This document shows, piece after piece, positions 34,275 to 45,156 of a stretch of 64,000 nt of DNA. The position numbers and the translations under genes are program-made. Location of the stretch: contig NZ_CP042295.1 in the NCBI RefSeq assembly GCF_007859615.1, positions 124,001 to 188,000 of the forward strand, read 5' to 3'. This stretch comes from Mycoplasma anserisalpingitidis. Lineage in GTDB: Bacteria > Bacillota_I > Bacilli_A > Mycoplasmatales > Metamycoplasmataceae. The notes below the pieces were generated by a model, which was not told where the DNA came from, did not search any database, and saw only the letters and a program-made list of their open reading frames with translations. The stretch's first letter is position 1, and each line of letters opens with the position of its first letter.

Positions 34275-35882
34275 TTATTTAGCCTTTAATTGATTTTTCA
34301 TTTTTTTCATTTTAATTAAAGTAAATCCAAGAAGTCCAGCAAGAATTAAAGCGATTATTAAGAAAATAATTCAAATTACATTTTTAGTTGTGTTTGCTTT
34401 AACTAATTCTTGGTTTTGTGTATTAACTCTATTTAATCTATTTTGACTTTCTACTAATTGATTTTCTTTTTCTTTAATATTTTCACTATTTTTTTGATTT
34501 TCTGATTTTAATTTATCATTTTCGGCAACTAATGTATTATTAGTATTTTTTAATGAAGTATTTTCATCTGAAAGTTTGTTATTTTCTTTTCTTATTTCAA
34601 TAAGAGTATTTGTTAAGTTTTTATTTTGGTTGTCTTTAGCAACTAATTGGTTGTCTTTGTTTGTTAGTTCACGATTTAATTTGTCATTTAACTCTTGTAA
34701 GTTGTCTTTATAATCTTCTAATTTATCTGTGTATGCTTTAAGTTCTTCATATTTTTGCTTATAATCATCAGCTTTTAATGTCATTCTTCATACTAATTCA
34801 CTATTAGCAATAGTGAATGCAAGTGAACTTGTTTTGTATGTGTCTGATAATTCTGATTCTGAGAATTTACCATGTGGGTATAAAGAACTTAGATTGATGT
34901 CACCAAAAATTTTATTTAATAAAGCTTTATCTAATTCATTAATTTTAGAAGTATAAGTACTTAAATCATCACTAACAAATTTTTGTGCTTGATTAGCTTT
35001 TTCAGGTGTTTTATCATCAATTATATTTAAAACAAATTTATTTAAATTAGATTGCGCATTTTTTATTTTATCTAATTTTTCCGGATCATTAGCATATGTT
35101 TCTTTTAATTGTTCAAATGTCCCATCTACCATATCTTTGTCATTAATAGTAAATAAATTATCTTTTAAATATGCTTCTAAGTCAGTAGATAATTTTTCAT
35201 TTTCATTAGCTCTAGAAAGTGTTTTATCAATAAAATCTAAGTAAAATGCATGTTCTAAAATCGGACTTATTTTTGACAAACTGTAAACTGAATATCTGAT
35301 TTTTTCTAAAATTTGTTCAGGTGTTGATGAAGTCTTTTCAATGTTATTTAAACCTGTAAAATTAATAAATTGAGTTTCATTATTTGCATTTGTATATTCC
35401 AATTTAATTGAATCATCAGTTTTAATTGACTTATAGAATCTTAAGTATCCATTTAAGTTGTATGTTTGTGCAATTTCTTCTAATGAGTCAACTCTTTTAC
35501 GTGATCCATCAAATAATTTTGTTGCTCCATTTTTAGTAACTTCAACTACATGATTTTTAAATTTATTTAATGCATTTTTATAATCATCATTACTAAAATT
35601 ACGAGTTTGAATTTTTTGTCAAATATCTTGATTTTGATTTAAGAAACTTAAAACAAATGTTTGAACTTTTTGATTTGATGAACTAGCATTATTAAAATGA
35701 ATACTTAGTTCGATTAAATCCATGTATTGTGCAGATAAGAGTGAAGAACTATTAATGAAATTTTGAATATTTTTATTTGAATCTTCTTGATTATTTGTTG
35801 TAGCTGATAAAGCAATAACCGGAACAACGGGCATTGACACAATTGCTCCAGTTTTTAAAATTAATTTGTTAATTTTTTTCAT
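34275..35882 (-). CDS. Secreted/anchored protein with coiled coil and C-terminal membrane helix
   Basis: 535 residues. The N-terminal signal sequence (LILKTGAIVSMPVVPVIALSA) has no lipobox Cys and is probably cleaved after ALSA. A globular helical region (about 30-365) is followed by a coiled coil (about 370-495, with repeated Asn/Lys/Glu/Leu heptads) and a membrane helix (IWIIFLIIALILAGLLGFTLI) with a basic tail MKKMKNQLKAK. This predicts a surface protein held by its C terminus. No known domain recognised. It starts a monocistronic unit with its own terminator. Confidence 0.8.
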
Positions 35883-36030
35883 ATTAAACCCTTCTTTGTG
35901 AATTTGTTATTTTTGTGTTTTTATATTTTTTAAATATTTTACAACTAATATTAAACTTTTGTTAGTAGAATATATAAAAAATAATATTACTTATAATCCT
36001 ATTTTATAGGGTTTTTAGACAACTCTTTCT

Positions 36031-36070
36031 AAAAAAAAAAAAAAAAGCATTTCGAAAATTCAAAAATGCC
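36031..36070 (-). terminator. Terminator of tsaC with a 16-T tail
   Basis: GCATTT / AAATGC stem around GAAAATTC, followed on the reverse strand by 16 consecutive T (A-run 36031-36046). Confidence 0.75.
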
Positions 36071-36103
36071 TCAAAAACGTTTTTTCATAATAATATCACT
36101 TGA

Positions 36104-36601
36104 TTATTTGCGTTTTTTAAGATTAAAACTACTTTTATCTCTGATTATTCATTTATCTTGTTCTAGAATGTAAATATTACTTGCTGATCCGCTTGATTCA
36201 CCAAAATCATAGATATTTTTAACCATTGGAAAAACTTTTTTTGATTCACTCAATTTTATAATATCTTGTGAGGAAATATTAGCACTAGACATATAGTGAG
36301 GACCATTTTTCTCTAGAAATTCTAATAATTTTTTATTATTTGGCATTCTAAAACCTTGATCGTTTACTACAATACTAAAGGCACCAGGTCAATATTTTTT
36401 TGCTCATTCACTAGCTTGTCCATTTCATTCACTAAATTTTTTTGCTTGTTCAATTGAACTGACTAAAATCATAATTTTTTTGTCAATAGGTCTTTTTTTA
36501 AGAAAATAAATTTTTTCTAAAACTAAATCATTTACTGGACCACCAATTCCATTGACTGTGTCAGTTGAACAAATTATAATATCATCAAAATTATTGTACA
36601 T
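36104..36601 (-). CDS. tsaC: Threonylcarbamoyl-AMP synthase (TsaC/YrdC family)
   Basis: 165 residues, a short form. Signatures: ICSTDTVNGIGGPVND (usual PTDTVYGLG), FLKKRPIDKKIMILVSS (KxR motif for ATP and bicarbonate binding), AKKYWPGAFSIVV and HYMSSANISSQ (SSANxSG). It makes threonylcarbamoyl-AMP for the t6A37 modification of tRNAs that read ANN codons. The V-N-G-I substitution in the first motif is unusual. No Shine-Dalgarno; a TAAAAT box lies 7 nt upstream of the ATG. Confidence 0.88.
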
Positions 36602-36636
36602 AAAATTAATTTTATACCATTTTAACTCTTTTAAAA

Positions 36637-36642
36637 TATAAT
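36637..36642 (+). promoter_or_regulatory. -10 box of mutM, leaderless spacing
   Basis: TATAAT with 7 nt to the ATG; divergent from tsaC. Confidence 0.55.
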
Positions 36643-36649
36643 ATTATAT

Positions 36650-37510
36650 ATGCCAGAATATCCAGAAGTTACTATAGTTAGAAAAGGTCTAGAAAGTATT
36701 GTAAATAACAAGACAATAACAGATGTTATTGTTATTTCAAATAAATTTATAAAAAACACCACTGAAGAAAATTTTATAAATTTTTTAGTCAATAAAAATA
36801 TTGCTAAAGTTAATAATATTGGTAAATTTATAGAATTTGTTTTTCATGATAATTCTAGAATGATTTCGCATTTAAGAATGGAAGGAAAATATTACACTAG
36901 AGACATAAATTTAATCAAAGATGGGATTAGAGAAAAACATGATTACATCATTTTTATTTTAGATAAAAATGTTGCACTAGCATACAATGATACTAGAATG
37001 TTCGGTTCATTTGAAATAGTTGAAAAAAATGATCAGAGAAGTTTGTATGAAATTAAAAATTTAGCTCAATTACCTGGCGATGTAAATGTTGATGAATTAT
37101 TTAATAAACTCCAGAGAAGAACTAAAAGCATTAAGTCTATCTTGCTTGATCAGTCACTAGTACTAGGTATTGGAAATATTTATGCTGACGAAACACTTCA
37201 CAGAGAAAAAGTATTTCCGATGACTAAATGTAATTTAATTTCCAAAAATAAATTGCAAAAAATTCTTAATACTGCTCAAGAAATAATGGATCAAAGTATT
37301 CAAGCTGGTGGCTCATCAGTAAATACTTATAAAGGTGTAAATGGTAAGATTGGTACTTTTCAAAATAAATTATTTGTTTATGGACGTGCTAATTCCGTTT
37401 GTTTACAGTGCAATAAAGAAAATTTAGTTAAAGTTAAATTGGATTTTAAGGATAATGGACGTGGAACTACATATTGTCCAAGATGTCAGAAAGAGGAAAA
37501 TGTTAAATAA
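36650..37510 (+). CDS. mutM: Formamidopyrimidine-DNA glycosylase
   Basis: 286 residues. Begins MPEYPEV, so the catalytic Pro and Glu follow the initiator Met; the family usually has MPELPEVET. HLRMEGKY supplies the conserved Lys region, ILLDQSLVLGIGNIYADE is the helix-two-turn-helix, and the C-terminal zinc finger has CLQC and CPRC. It removes oxidised purines such as 8-oxoguanine. First gene of a four-gene run; the next ORF overlaps its end by 11 bp. Confidence 0.96.
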   Translation: MPEYPEVTIVRKGLESIVNNKTITDVIVISNKFIKNTTEENFINFLVNKNIAKVNNIGKFIEFVFHDNSRMISHLRMEGKYYTRDINLIKDGIREKHDYIIFILDKNVALAYNDTRMFGSFEIVEKNDQRSLYEIKNLAQLPGDVNVDELFNKLQRRTKSIKSILLDQSLVLGIGNIYADETLHREKVFPMTKCNLISKNKLQKILNTAQEIMDQSIQAGGSSVNTYKGVNGKIGTFQNKLFVYGRANSVCLQCNKENLVKVKLDFKDNGRGTTYCPRCQKEENVK

Positions 37511-38039
37511 GATTTTTGTTGTTGATATGGTTAATGGTTTTGCTTTAAACGGCAATTTATATTCTAAAAATATTGAAAATATTATTGAACCAATTGCAAA
37601 CTTTTTAGAAAAAAATAATGGTAGCTCAATCACTTTTCTTTGTGACTCGCATGAGCAAGATGATATTGAAATGAATGAATATCCACTTCACTGTTTAAAA
37701 AATACAATTGAAAGTGAAGTTGTAAATAAATTAACTAAATATGCAAAAAATATTGTTTATAAAAATTGTACTAATTCATTCTTTTTTATAAATAAGGAAG
37801 AGTTACATAATTTTGAAAAAATTGAGCTTGTTGGTTGCTGCACTGATATTTGTGTTTTGCAATTAGCTCTAACTCTTAAGACATATTTCAATTCTTTAAA
37901 AATTAATAAAGATATAATTGTATACAGTGATTTAGTAGCAACTTTTGATAATGAAAATCACAACGCTGAAGAGTTTAATGATTTTGCGTTAAAATTAATG
38001 AAAAATGCTGGAATAAATGTTAAAAAATGATCGAAATAG
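37500..38039 (+). CDS. Cysteine hydrolase, isochorismatase/nicotinamidase-like
   Basis: 179 residues from ATG 37500 (Shine-Dalgarno AGAGGA; overlaps mutM by 11 bp); it reads through a TGA near the end to TAG at 38037. Family features: FVVDMVNGFA (catalytic Asp), FLCDSHEQDD (metal-binding region), YPLHCLKNT, VYKNCTNSFFF (candidate catalytic Lys) and GCCTDICVLQLAL (nucleophile Cys). Nicotinamidase activity for NAD salvage is the likeliest role, but substrates vary widely in this family. Its C terminus overlaps the next gene by 13 bp. Confidence 0.85.
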
Positions 38040-38329
38040 ATTTACACGGTTACACAATTGAAGAAGCTCAATCAGAAATTTGAGACCCATTTTCAAGGCT
38101 TGAAAAAGGAGAAATTTCTAAATTATTAGTAATTACCGGTATTGGTACTGGTGCACTTAAATATTTTGTTGAAAAAACTGCAGAAGATTTTAATTTTAAT
38201 TGAGAATTAACAAATAAAAATGGTGCATATTTAATTACAAGAAAAGTTGAAAATGATAATTTCTTTCAAGAAGACGAAGATGAATTTGAAGATGATATTG
38301 ATGAAATTTTCAACCAATATAAAAATTAA
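38027..38329 (+). CDS. Smr-domain protein
   Basis: 100 residues, hidden from simple ORF finding because three TGA Trp codons break it. Starts MIEIDLHGYTIEEAQ (DLHG motif), has LLVITGIGTGALKYFV (the GxGxG-type loop) and ends in an acidic tail EDEDEFEDDIDEIF. The Smr fold is an RNA/DNA-binding endonuclease-like module also found at the end of MutS2; here it stands alone. Start overlaps the hydrolase gene, and the position in a run with mutM suggests nucleic-acid care, which is only inference. Confidence 0.85.
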
Positions 38330-38351
38330 TATTGTATATATGGAGTAAAAA

Positions 38352-39434
38352 ATGAATAAAGAAGAATTTAAAAATAGATTAATTCAGTACATGGAAATTG
38401 AAGGAATGTCTCGTTTTGAGGAACCTGTTGCACAAGCTTTAAAAAATAATACTTTTAGTCAAAATTTTGAATACACTCGTGATGGTTTTGGTTCGCTAAT
38501 TATTCATAAAAAGTCTAAAAAAGTTAATGCACCTAAAGTTATGGTTGCTGCTCACATGGATGAAGTTGGTTATTTAGTAAGATTAATCGATCCTAAAGGA
38601 CAATTATTACTCTCACCGGTTGGAGGAATTTGACCTACAGTAGTTGTTGGTACTAAAACTAAATTAGTAACAAGTAAAAATGAGGAGTTTATTGGTGTTT
38701 TTGGACACACTTCAATTCACATTATGGAAAATGAGAAAGTGTCTAAATCAATAACAAATAAAGAAATCTATGCTGATTTTGGATTTACTTCAGACACTGA
38801 TGCAAAAGAAAATGGTGTTGAAATAGGTGACAGAGTTTATCTAAGTGGAGAAACAATCAAGTTCAAAAATGAAGACTTAATTGGTGGAAAAGCAATGGAT
38901 AACCGTGCTGGCGTTACAGTGCTTGATTATATTGCAAATCAAATCAAAGATCTTGAACTTGATGTTGACTTGTATCTTGTTGGAACAGTACAAGAAGAAG
39001 TTGGAACTCGTAGTGCCAAAACTTCAGTTTCAATAATTAATCCAGATGTAGCGATTGCCTTAGATACTACTAGTTCACATGACACAATTGGAACAATCCC
39101 AGGTACAACCAGATTATTTGGTGGTGCTGCTTTAAGAATTCATGATGGCGGAACTATGATGGATCCAAAATTAGTTAAATATCTTTATGATTTATCTAAA
39201 GAAAAAGATATTAAGGCATACAAATTTATTGCTGCTGGTGGTGGAACCGATGCTGCTCAATTACAATATGGTCGTGGTGGAGTTGCAACAATAACTATTT
39301 CTCTTCCACAAAGATATCTTCATTCACCAATTGGAGTTTGTTCTATTTCTGATTTAATGAGTTCAGGTAACTTGATTATTGAATTTATTAAAAGTTTTAA
39401 CGAAGAAAAATTTAATGAGATGAAATACAAATAA
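38352..39434 (+). CDS. M42 family metallo-aminopeptidase
   Basis: 360 residues with two TGA Trp. Di-zinc ligands and catalytic residues are visible: MVAAHMDEVGYLV (His), GGKAMDNRAGV (bridging Asp), VQEEVGTRSA (catalytic Glu and ligand Glu), AIALDTTSSHD (Asp) and RYLHSPIGV (His). The family forms tetrahedral dodecamers that trim peptides in the cytoplasm. Shine-Dalgarno GGAG precedes the ATG. Last gene before a bidirectional terminator. Confidence 0.94.
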
Positions 39435-39465
39435 AAACACAAGGTTAATAAAACTTTGTGTTTTT
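39433..39465. terminator. Bidirectional terminator after the M42 peptidase
   Basis: AAACACAAGGTT / AACTTTGTGTTT, 12 bp with one G-T pair and a short loop, flanked by A5 and T5. It also overlaps the stop of the convergent gene. Confidence 0.8.
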
Positions 39466-40213
39466 ATTCAACGGTTATTAGGTGTTTTAATTTTGCTATT
39501 TGATCTATAAATAAGTTCGGATCATTGCTTTTAGTTAAATAACTTCACTGTTTAAAGGCAATATTTAAGTACATAGTATAAACTTCGTGGTGATTTTTTA
39601 TATCCACGTATTTATGAAGATTTAAGCACTCTGGAGTGTAAAAAACTAGAATTCTAAATATTTTAAGGGCTAAGTATTTTTTAGCAAAAATTTTTCATAT
39701 TTTTGTAATTATGGTTAAATCTTTTAATCTATATTTTCTACCCATTGTATTTCCGTAGATCAAATTAGTGTTGTTAAAGTCGCTAAAAATATTTTGTTTT
39801 ACCAACATCTTTTTACTTAACTTAAATTCAGTAATTTTGATATTTTTAATCAATTTTTTATATTTTTTATCGAATATTAAAAGAACAATATTTGATAAAA
39901 ATAACAAAATAAAACAAAGCCAAACATTAAAGAAAAAATGTGAATGTTTTCAATATATATTATCAATGACAAATATGGTAACGATAATACTTAAAAATAG
40001 CACACCGAAGATAGCATAAAATATTATTATTGGTTTTAAGTAATCTGTACGAAATTCATATTTAAAAAATATTTTTTTGTATTTTAGTTTTTTATTTAAA
40101 TTAATCATTTTTGAATATGGAGTTAGAGCACAAGAAAAAATTATTACTATAAATAATGCTGTTATTATAGATGTAATTAATAAACCATAAAAGCTATTTA
40201 AATATAAATACAT
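39464..40213 (-). CDS. Membrane protein of unknown function
   Basis: 249 residues. Two N-terminal hydrophobic segments (LLITSIITALFIVIIFSCAL and IIIFYAIFGVLFLSIIVTIF) and a third around IWKHS..FNVWLCFILLFLSN are followed by a basic soluble C-terminal part of about 130 residues with YRLKDLTIITKIW. No recognised domain. Several TGA codons; I checked the frame across them. It starts 2 nt after the stop of a 38-residue ORF that has the only good Shine-Dalgarno sequence of the pair. Confidence 0.65.
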
Positions 40214-40215
40214 TT

Positions 40216-40332
40216 TTATCCTAAATTATCTACCTTTGTTTTGTTTGGCAGAGTTTTTATATATCATCCTTTTGTCTTATCATAAACTTTTGTAAGTCTA
40301 ATTTTGTAAAGTTCATATTTGGTTTTTTCCAT
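40216..40332 (-). CDS. Small ORF (38 aa) coupled to the membrane protein
   Basis: Reads MEKTKYELYKIRL, TKVYDKTKGWYIKTLP, NKTKVDNLG with TGA as Trp. GAGGATGTAATG gives a plausible ribosome binding site. Basic and soluble. It ends just before the next ATG (stop TAA, then AA, ATG), so it may be a leader or small partner protein. No homology recognised. Confidence 0.5.
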
Positions 40333-40560
40333 TACATCCTCTGCTTATCACGAACTTAATTATAGTTTTTTTAATTGCAAATCAATCAAGTTTCATAGAA
40401 ATTTTTGATATATATTCTTCTATTTTTGATATTTGATAGAGCAGTTCATATTTTATGGTTGGTGGAAAAAATGTGTGGTGAAATTATTCTCTTCATTTTT
40501 TACCGGACCCAAACATTAATAATAAAACCTTAATATTTTTCTTATCAGCTATAAATATAT
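40333..40560 (-). other. Intergenic region with a possible decayed ORF
   Basis: On the reverse strand a frame reads NIFIADKKNIKVLLLMFGSG, stops at TAA, and continues TIKYELLYQISKIEEYISKI then FAIKKTIIKFVISRGCNG. It looks protein-like but has an internal TAA, no start with a ribosome binding site and runs out of frame into the small ORF. It may be the broken 5' part of the neighbouring gene. Weak evidence. Confidence 0.3.
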
Positions 40561-40620
40561 TAAGAAAACTAGTATAAATAAGTTATAATTAATATACATT
40601 CTAACAAAGAAAGGATATAT

Positions 40621-40860
40621 ATGGTACAGTTTGAAGTATGACAATTAGTGTTGATGATTGTTGGTACAATTATTGCGGTAGCCATCTTTACTGGAATAAT
40701 AACATTTTTTGTTGTAAGACACATGTTTCAAAAACAAATTAAGGAAAACCCACCAATTACTGAAAAACAAATTAGAGTTATGTTTGCTCAAATGGGTAGA
40801 AAAGCATCTGAAGCACAGATTAGACAAGTGATGCGTTCGATGCAAAATGCTAAAGATTAA
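40621..40860 (+). CDS. yneF: UPF0154/YneF-type small membrane protein
   Basis: 79 residues. One N-terminal membrane helix (VGTIIAVAIFTGIITFFVV) is followed by the family signature ENPPITEKQIRVMFAQMGRK and ASEAQIRQVMRSMQ. The family is widespread in low-GC Gram-positives; function unknown. AAAGGA ribosome binding site; own terminator. Confidence 0.9.
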
Positions 40861-40864
40861 CACA

Positions 40865-40887
40865 AAATAGGATTAATTCCTATTTTT
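40865..40887 (+). terminator. Terminator after yneF
   Basis: AAATAGGA / TCCTATTT stem, then TTT. Confidence 0.75.
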
Positions 40888-40940
40888 ATTTTATTTTTTC
40901 CTTTTTTAGTTCACTTGGTTTTTTTATGACATAAATAAGT

Positions 40941-41438
40941 GTGAAACAAAAAATGAATATTTTTATAACTTTGATTTTTATTATTGTTAGTGGTGCGGTT
41001 ATCTACTACACTGTTTTTCCTAATTCTTTCATAGAAAGTAAAAAGACTGAAAATAAGCAAGAAATTTATACTTACAAACTTGAGGGAGCAGTTAAGTTCA
41101 ATGAAATAAGTTCAGAAGTACAACTTACGTATAGAGAATTGGTTTTTAAGGCTAAAGTACTTTCTCAAGCAGATTTATCTAATATTAATTTAGAAGAAAA
41201 GGCACCAATAAATATTTCTATTTTCATTCCGTTTGAAAATTCAAAAATAACTTGAAATTCAATTAATAGTTATCAAGATTTTTATTACCGTGGAATAACT
41301 AAAAAAATTTCAGAATTGTTATGAGAATTTAAACAAAAAAACATTAATAAGAGGATCTCGTGAGAAGATATAGCAAGTATAAAGGGTGTTGGAGTAACTA
41401 CTTTGAAAAAATTAAAAAAGTTTTTGATATTAGATTAA
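40941..41438 (+). CDS. comEA: ComEA-like DNA-binding protein
   Basis: 165 residues from GTG 40941 (an ATG lies 4 codons later). A membrane anchor (IFITLIFIIVSGAVIYYTVF) is followed by a SLBB-like stretch (YKLEGAVKFNEI, ADLSNINLEEKAPINISIFIP) and a single C-terminal helix-hairpin-helix, WEDIASIKGVGVTTLKKLKKFL. In competence systems ComEA binds incoming double-stranded DNA at the surface. The comEC start lies 79 bp inside its coding sequence. Two TGA Trp codons. Confidence 0.85.
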
Positions 41439-42733
41439 AAAGTTTATTTTTAATAATTAACTTAATCATTTTTGTTAAGTTATTCTTTAGCTTTAACTTT
41501 TTATACTTATTATCCATAGTTTTCATATTCTTATTATTTATTAAAGAAAGAAAGTTATTTTTAGTTAATGTCATTGCTATTTTATTGTTATTTATATCAT
41601 TATTGGTTTGAAAAAAATTTGCAACAACCTATCAAAATGAATTAATTCAAGCTGAAATAAAAATAATTTCCAAAAGTAAAAATTATTATTTAATTGAGTA
41701 TTTAAACAAAAGATATGTTCTTTTTAAGAATAATTATGATTTTGATGTAGGACATAAAATGCTAGCTTCATTTTCAATTAATAATTTCAATAATGAAAGC
41801 AAAAATTTTTGATATTCTAAATTTGTTTTTGGATTTATCAAAATAAAAACTTATTCAAAAATAAACTCAGATTTAAATTTAATTGAAAAATTTTTCTCCT
41901 TAAATTTTTTTAATAGCGAATCATACAAAAACATGACATTACCTCTACTTTTTGGAAAAAATAACAGCGAATCCAATATTTTGAATATTAGTCAAAGTCT
42001 AGGAATTGTACATTTAATAGTTATCAGTGGTTTTCATTTTAATATCATTTTTACTATATTTAAAAAAACATTTATAAAACTTAAATTCAATTTTGACATT
42101 TATTTGCCACTGCTAATTTTAAGTATATATTTTATCTTTGTTAATTTTTCTGTTTCAACTTTAAGAGCTTATATATACATAGTTTTAGTAAATTTTATTA
42201 AATTGATGAAAATAAATGAAAGGGATAAATTCTATTTTTTAAATGAAAAATTATTTGTTATTTTTATTGTTTTATTAATTTCTCTAATTATTAATCCATT
42301 TTTTGTTTTTAGTATAAGTTTTTGGTATTCGTATTTAATTACAATTGTTATTTTAGTTTTTAGAAAAAATGAAAAAAATAGGAAGAAGATTTTCCTGAAT
42401 AAAATAGCTATATTTTTCTATTGTTATTGTTTTTCATTATTAATTTCTTTAACAAATCAAAACAATTTTAATATTTTGTCTATCTTGAATATTTTTATTT
42501 TTAGTTTTATAATTGAATTTTCAATTATATTTAACTTAATATTTTGATTTATTCCAGATATCATTAACTTCTACTACTTATTTTTTAAATTAATATTTGA
42601 TTTTTTCAACATTATTAATATAACTTTAACTACTGATTATCAGTTAAACTTAAATTTAGTTTTAATTTTAATTTTTACTATTTTAATAACAAAATTAGCT
42701 ATCAATAATTTAATTAAGATCAATATGACCTAA
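41360..42733 (+). CDS. comEC: ComEC/Rec2-family DNA channel protein
   Basis: 457 residues from GTG 41360, chosen because AAGAGGA precedes it. Many membrane segments; the family motif is IVHLIVISGFHFNIIF (usual HLLAISGLHVGLI), preceded by NMTLPLLFGKNNSE. The C-terminal metallo-beta-lactamase domain of longer ComEC proteins is missing, as in other mollicutes. It would carry single-stranded DNA through the membrane; whether this organism takes up DNA is not shown by the sequence. Very Phe/Ile/Leu-rich. Confidence 0.87.
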
Positions 42734-42785
42734 AAACTATTGTTAAAATAAATTTTCAAATTGCTCTAAAGTTAAAATAAAAATT

Positions 42786-42791
42786 TATAAT
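42786..42791 (+). promoter_or_regulatory. -10 box of holA, leaderless spacing
   Basis: TATAAT followed by 6 nt and the ATG; no Shine-Dalgarno. Confidence 0.65.
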
Positions 42792-42797
42792 ATAAAT

Positions 42798-43736
42798 ATG
42801 ATTTATTGTATTTTTGGTGATGAACCGTATTTTATAGAAAACGAATTAAATAAGTTAAAGAAAAAATTTACTGATTCAAATATTTATAGATGAGACAACG
42901 ATAATAGTTTTGAAGAATTGTGTGAAATTCTCTCATCTTTAAGTTTATTTGAACAAAATAGATTAGTAATTATTGAAGATTTTGAGGGTTTAATATCAAA
43001 AAAAATTAGTGATGAAAAATTACATTTAATTGCTGATTTATTGAATTCAAACCAAAATGATCAAATTATATTTGTAACTAATGATTCAAAATTAGCTAAA
43101 AATGTTTTAACTAACAAAATTCTTAATGAAGCAAAAATTATTGAGTCAAAGAAAATATCTAAAAAAGATTTACCAGCTTCAATTTTTAATTATATAAAAC
43201 AAAAAGGTGGAACAATTTCTCAAGCTGATGCTGTAGTCTTAAGTGAGATATTACCCGACAATTTATCAATAATTATTAGTGAAATAGATAAATTACTTAA
43301 TGAAAATAAAAATATAACTTCGGAAATGTTTAATTCAAGTATTCCAAAATACAATTTAAATAATATATTCGGATTTTCTAACTCACTAGAGTCATATAAT
43401 TTTGCTGAAATTTGAAAAAATTATAAGCAACAAATTGATGAAGGGATTGAACATTACACCCTTTTAATGCAAATAAATAGCATTTTTTCATTAGCTCATA
43501 AAGTTTATAGACTAAAAAAAATGGATTTTACAACAATGCAAATGTCTGGTTACTTAAAAATTCATGAATTTAGAATTAAAAAAGCTAATTCATTATTTAA
43601 TAAATATGGATACAAAAAAACACTAAAAATAATTAAAGAAGTTGCAAAACTAGAAGAAAGAGTTATTTATAAAGGAGCGGAAATTGAAAAAGAATTTGAA
43701 ACTTTCTTGATTAAACAGTTTTCAAAAATTGACTAA
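42798..43736 (+). CDS. holA: DNA polymerase III delta subunit
   Basis: 312 residues. Begins MIYCIFGDEPYFIENELNKL, the usual delta start, then RLVIIEDFEG, FVTNDSKLAKNVL and ISEIDKLLN; the collar domain ends AKLEERVIYKGAEIEKEFETFL. It opens the beta clamp in the clamp loader. Although delta subunits are poorly conserved, the N-terminal and collar features fit well. Overlaps the next ORF. Confidence 0.88.
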
Positions 43737-45096
43737 CAAGAATAAAAAAACTGAATTTATTTCAACTCATAGAACATATATTGAACTAAATAAATTCATC
43801 TTTGATACATGTGACAAGAATATCATTAGAGAGTACTTAGTTTCATTTCTAAAAAATGCAAACATAATAGAGAATACTTCTTCAATTATTGTTTTTCCAA
43901 AATTAAATAATCTACTTAATTTTGAATATTCTGATAATCAAGAACAAATTACAAACAAAATTGAAATAATAAGAAATATAAAAATTTTCTGTAGAAAGCT
44001 TGTTTCTTTAGGATTGAAAGTTTACTTTAGTATTTCTATTGACGAAATTTTTTCATTTGAAAAACGAATATCTAGAATTTTAGAATATGGAGAATTAAAT
44101 TCCGATTCAATTGATTCAAGTAATTTTTGATATCAAAAAAATAATTCAGAAACTAAAGAGAATTTAATTGATTTTATTAAAACACAAAGTTTTACACTTA
44201 AAATTTCTAAAAATGGACAAAGCTATTTTAAGGAATCGCTATTAAAAATTGTGAGTTATCTAAAAAGTTCATTTATGTCAAGTGGATTTATAATAAATGA
44301 TTTTTATAAGGTTTTTAGCAAGAATACTGAACAGGAAGCACATAGTTTTATTGAAGAAATAAATCACATTTTCGGTGTGATTAAACAAAAACATAACGTC
44401 AATTTTGCGATAAAAGATAATTTTAGCAATAAAGAGTTCTTTAACTTATTATTAGATTTAACATATTTTGATGATTACTTTTACGATTTGTCAAACTTAC
44501 AAAAAGTAGAAGAGATTACAAACAATATTGAATCATTATATCTAAATAAAATATCATTTGTTTTAAATGATGATTTAATAAATAATCGTTTTAATAATTT
44601 TTCAAATTCTAAATTTTATAAAATAGAGATAATTAAGTGCTTTTTATCACTTCAAGCATTAATGTCTCAATCAATTTACAATGTTTATACACCGAATTTA
44701 GAAAAATATAGTCAGAATTTATTAAAAGTTTTTGAAAAATTAAATATAAAAACCGATTCATATTTAAATAATGTAGATTTAGAAAAAACATTCTTTACAC
44801 AAATTTTGCTTCTAGGTAATTTTTATTTCAAATTAAAATTAATTATCTCAAGTGAGATTAAGATGAAAATTCAGTCTCCGCTTATGGAAAAAGTTTTTAT
44901 ATATAAAATGATAACTGATGATGAGATTTACTATTTTGTTTTTAATCCATATATTTCAAGTAAAAAATTCACAATTAAAGATGATTTAAAAATAATTTAT
45001 ACAAGTGGAATTTCATATTTTAATGATGTAATAAGACCATATCACTTTGAAATTTATGTAAAAAACAACTATAAACATGGTAATAAACTATTTTAA
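43729..45096 (+). CDS. Unknown protein, possibly a degenerate glycoside hydrolase 13 fold
   Basis: 455 residues from TTG 43729, 8 bp inside holA; no ATG is better placed. Soluble. It does not match a family by motif. The layout recalls alpha-amylase-type enzymes: FKESLLKIVSYLKSSFMSSG then IINDFYKVFS resembles the region where such enzymes have GxxGxRxD, and the C terminus IYYFVFNPYISSKKF, VIRPYHFEIYVKN resembles their beta-sandwich end. The catalytic Asp/Glu motifs are not visible, so if related it would be inactive or diverged. Tentative. Confidence 0.45.
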
Positions 45097-45156
45097 AATA
45101 CAATAAAATTCAAGCTATAAAAGGTTTGGATTTTTTATATTTTATATTATAATAAA

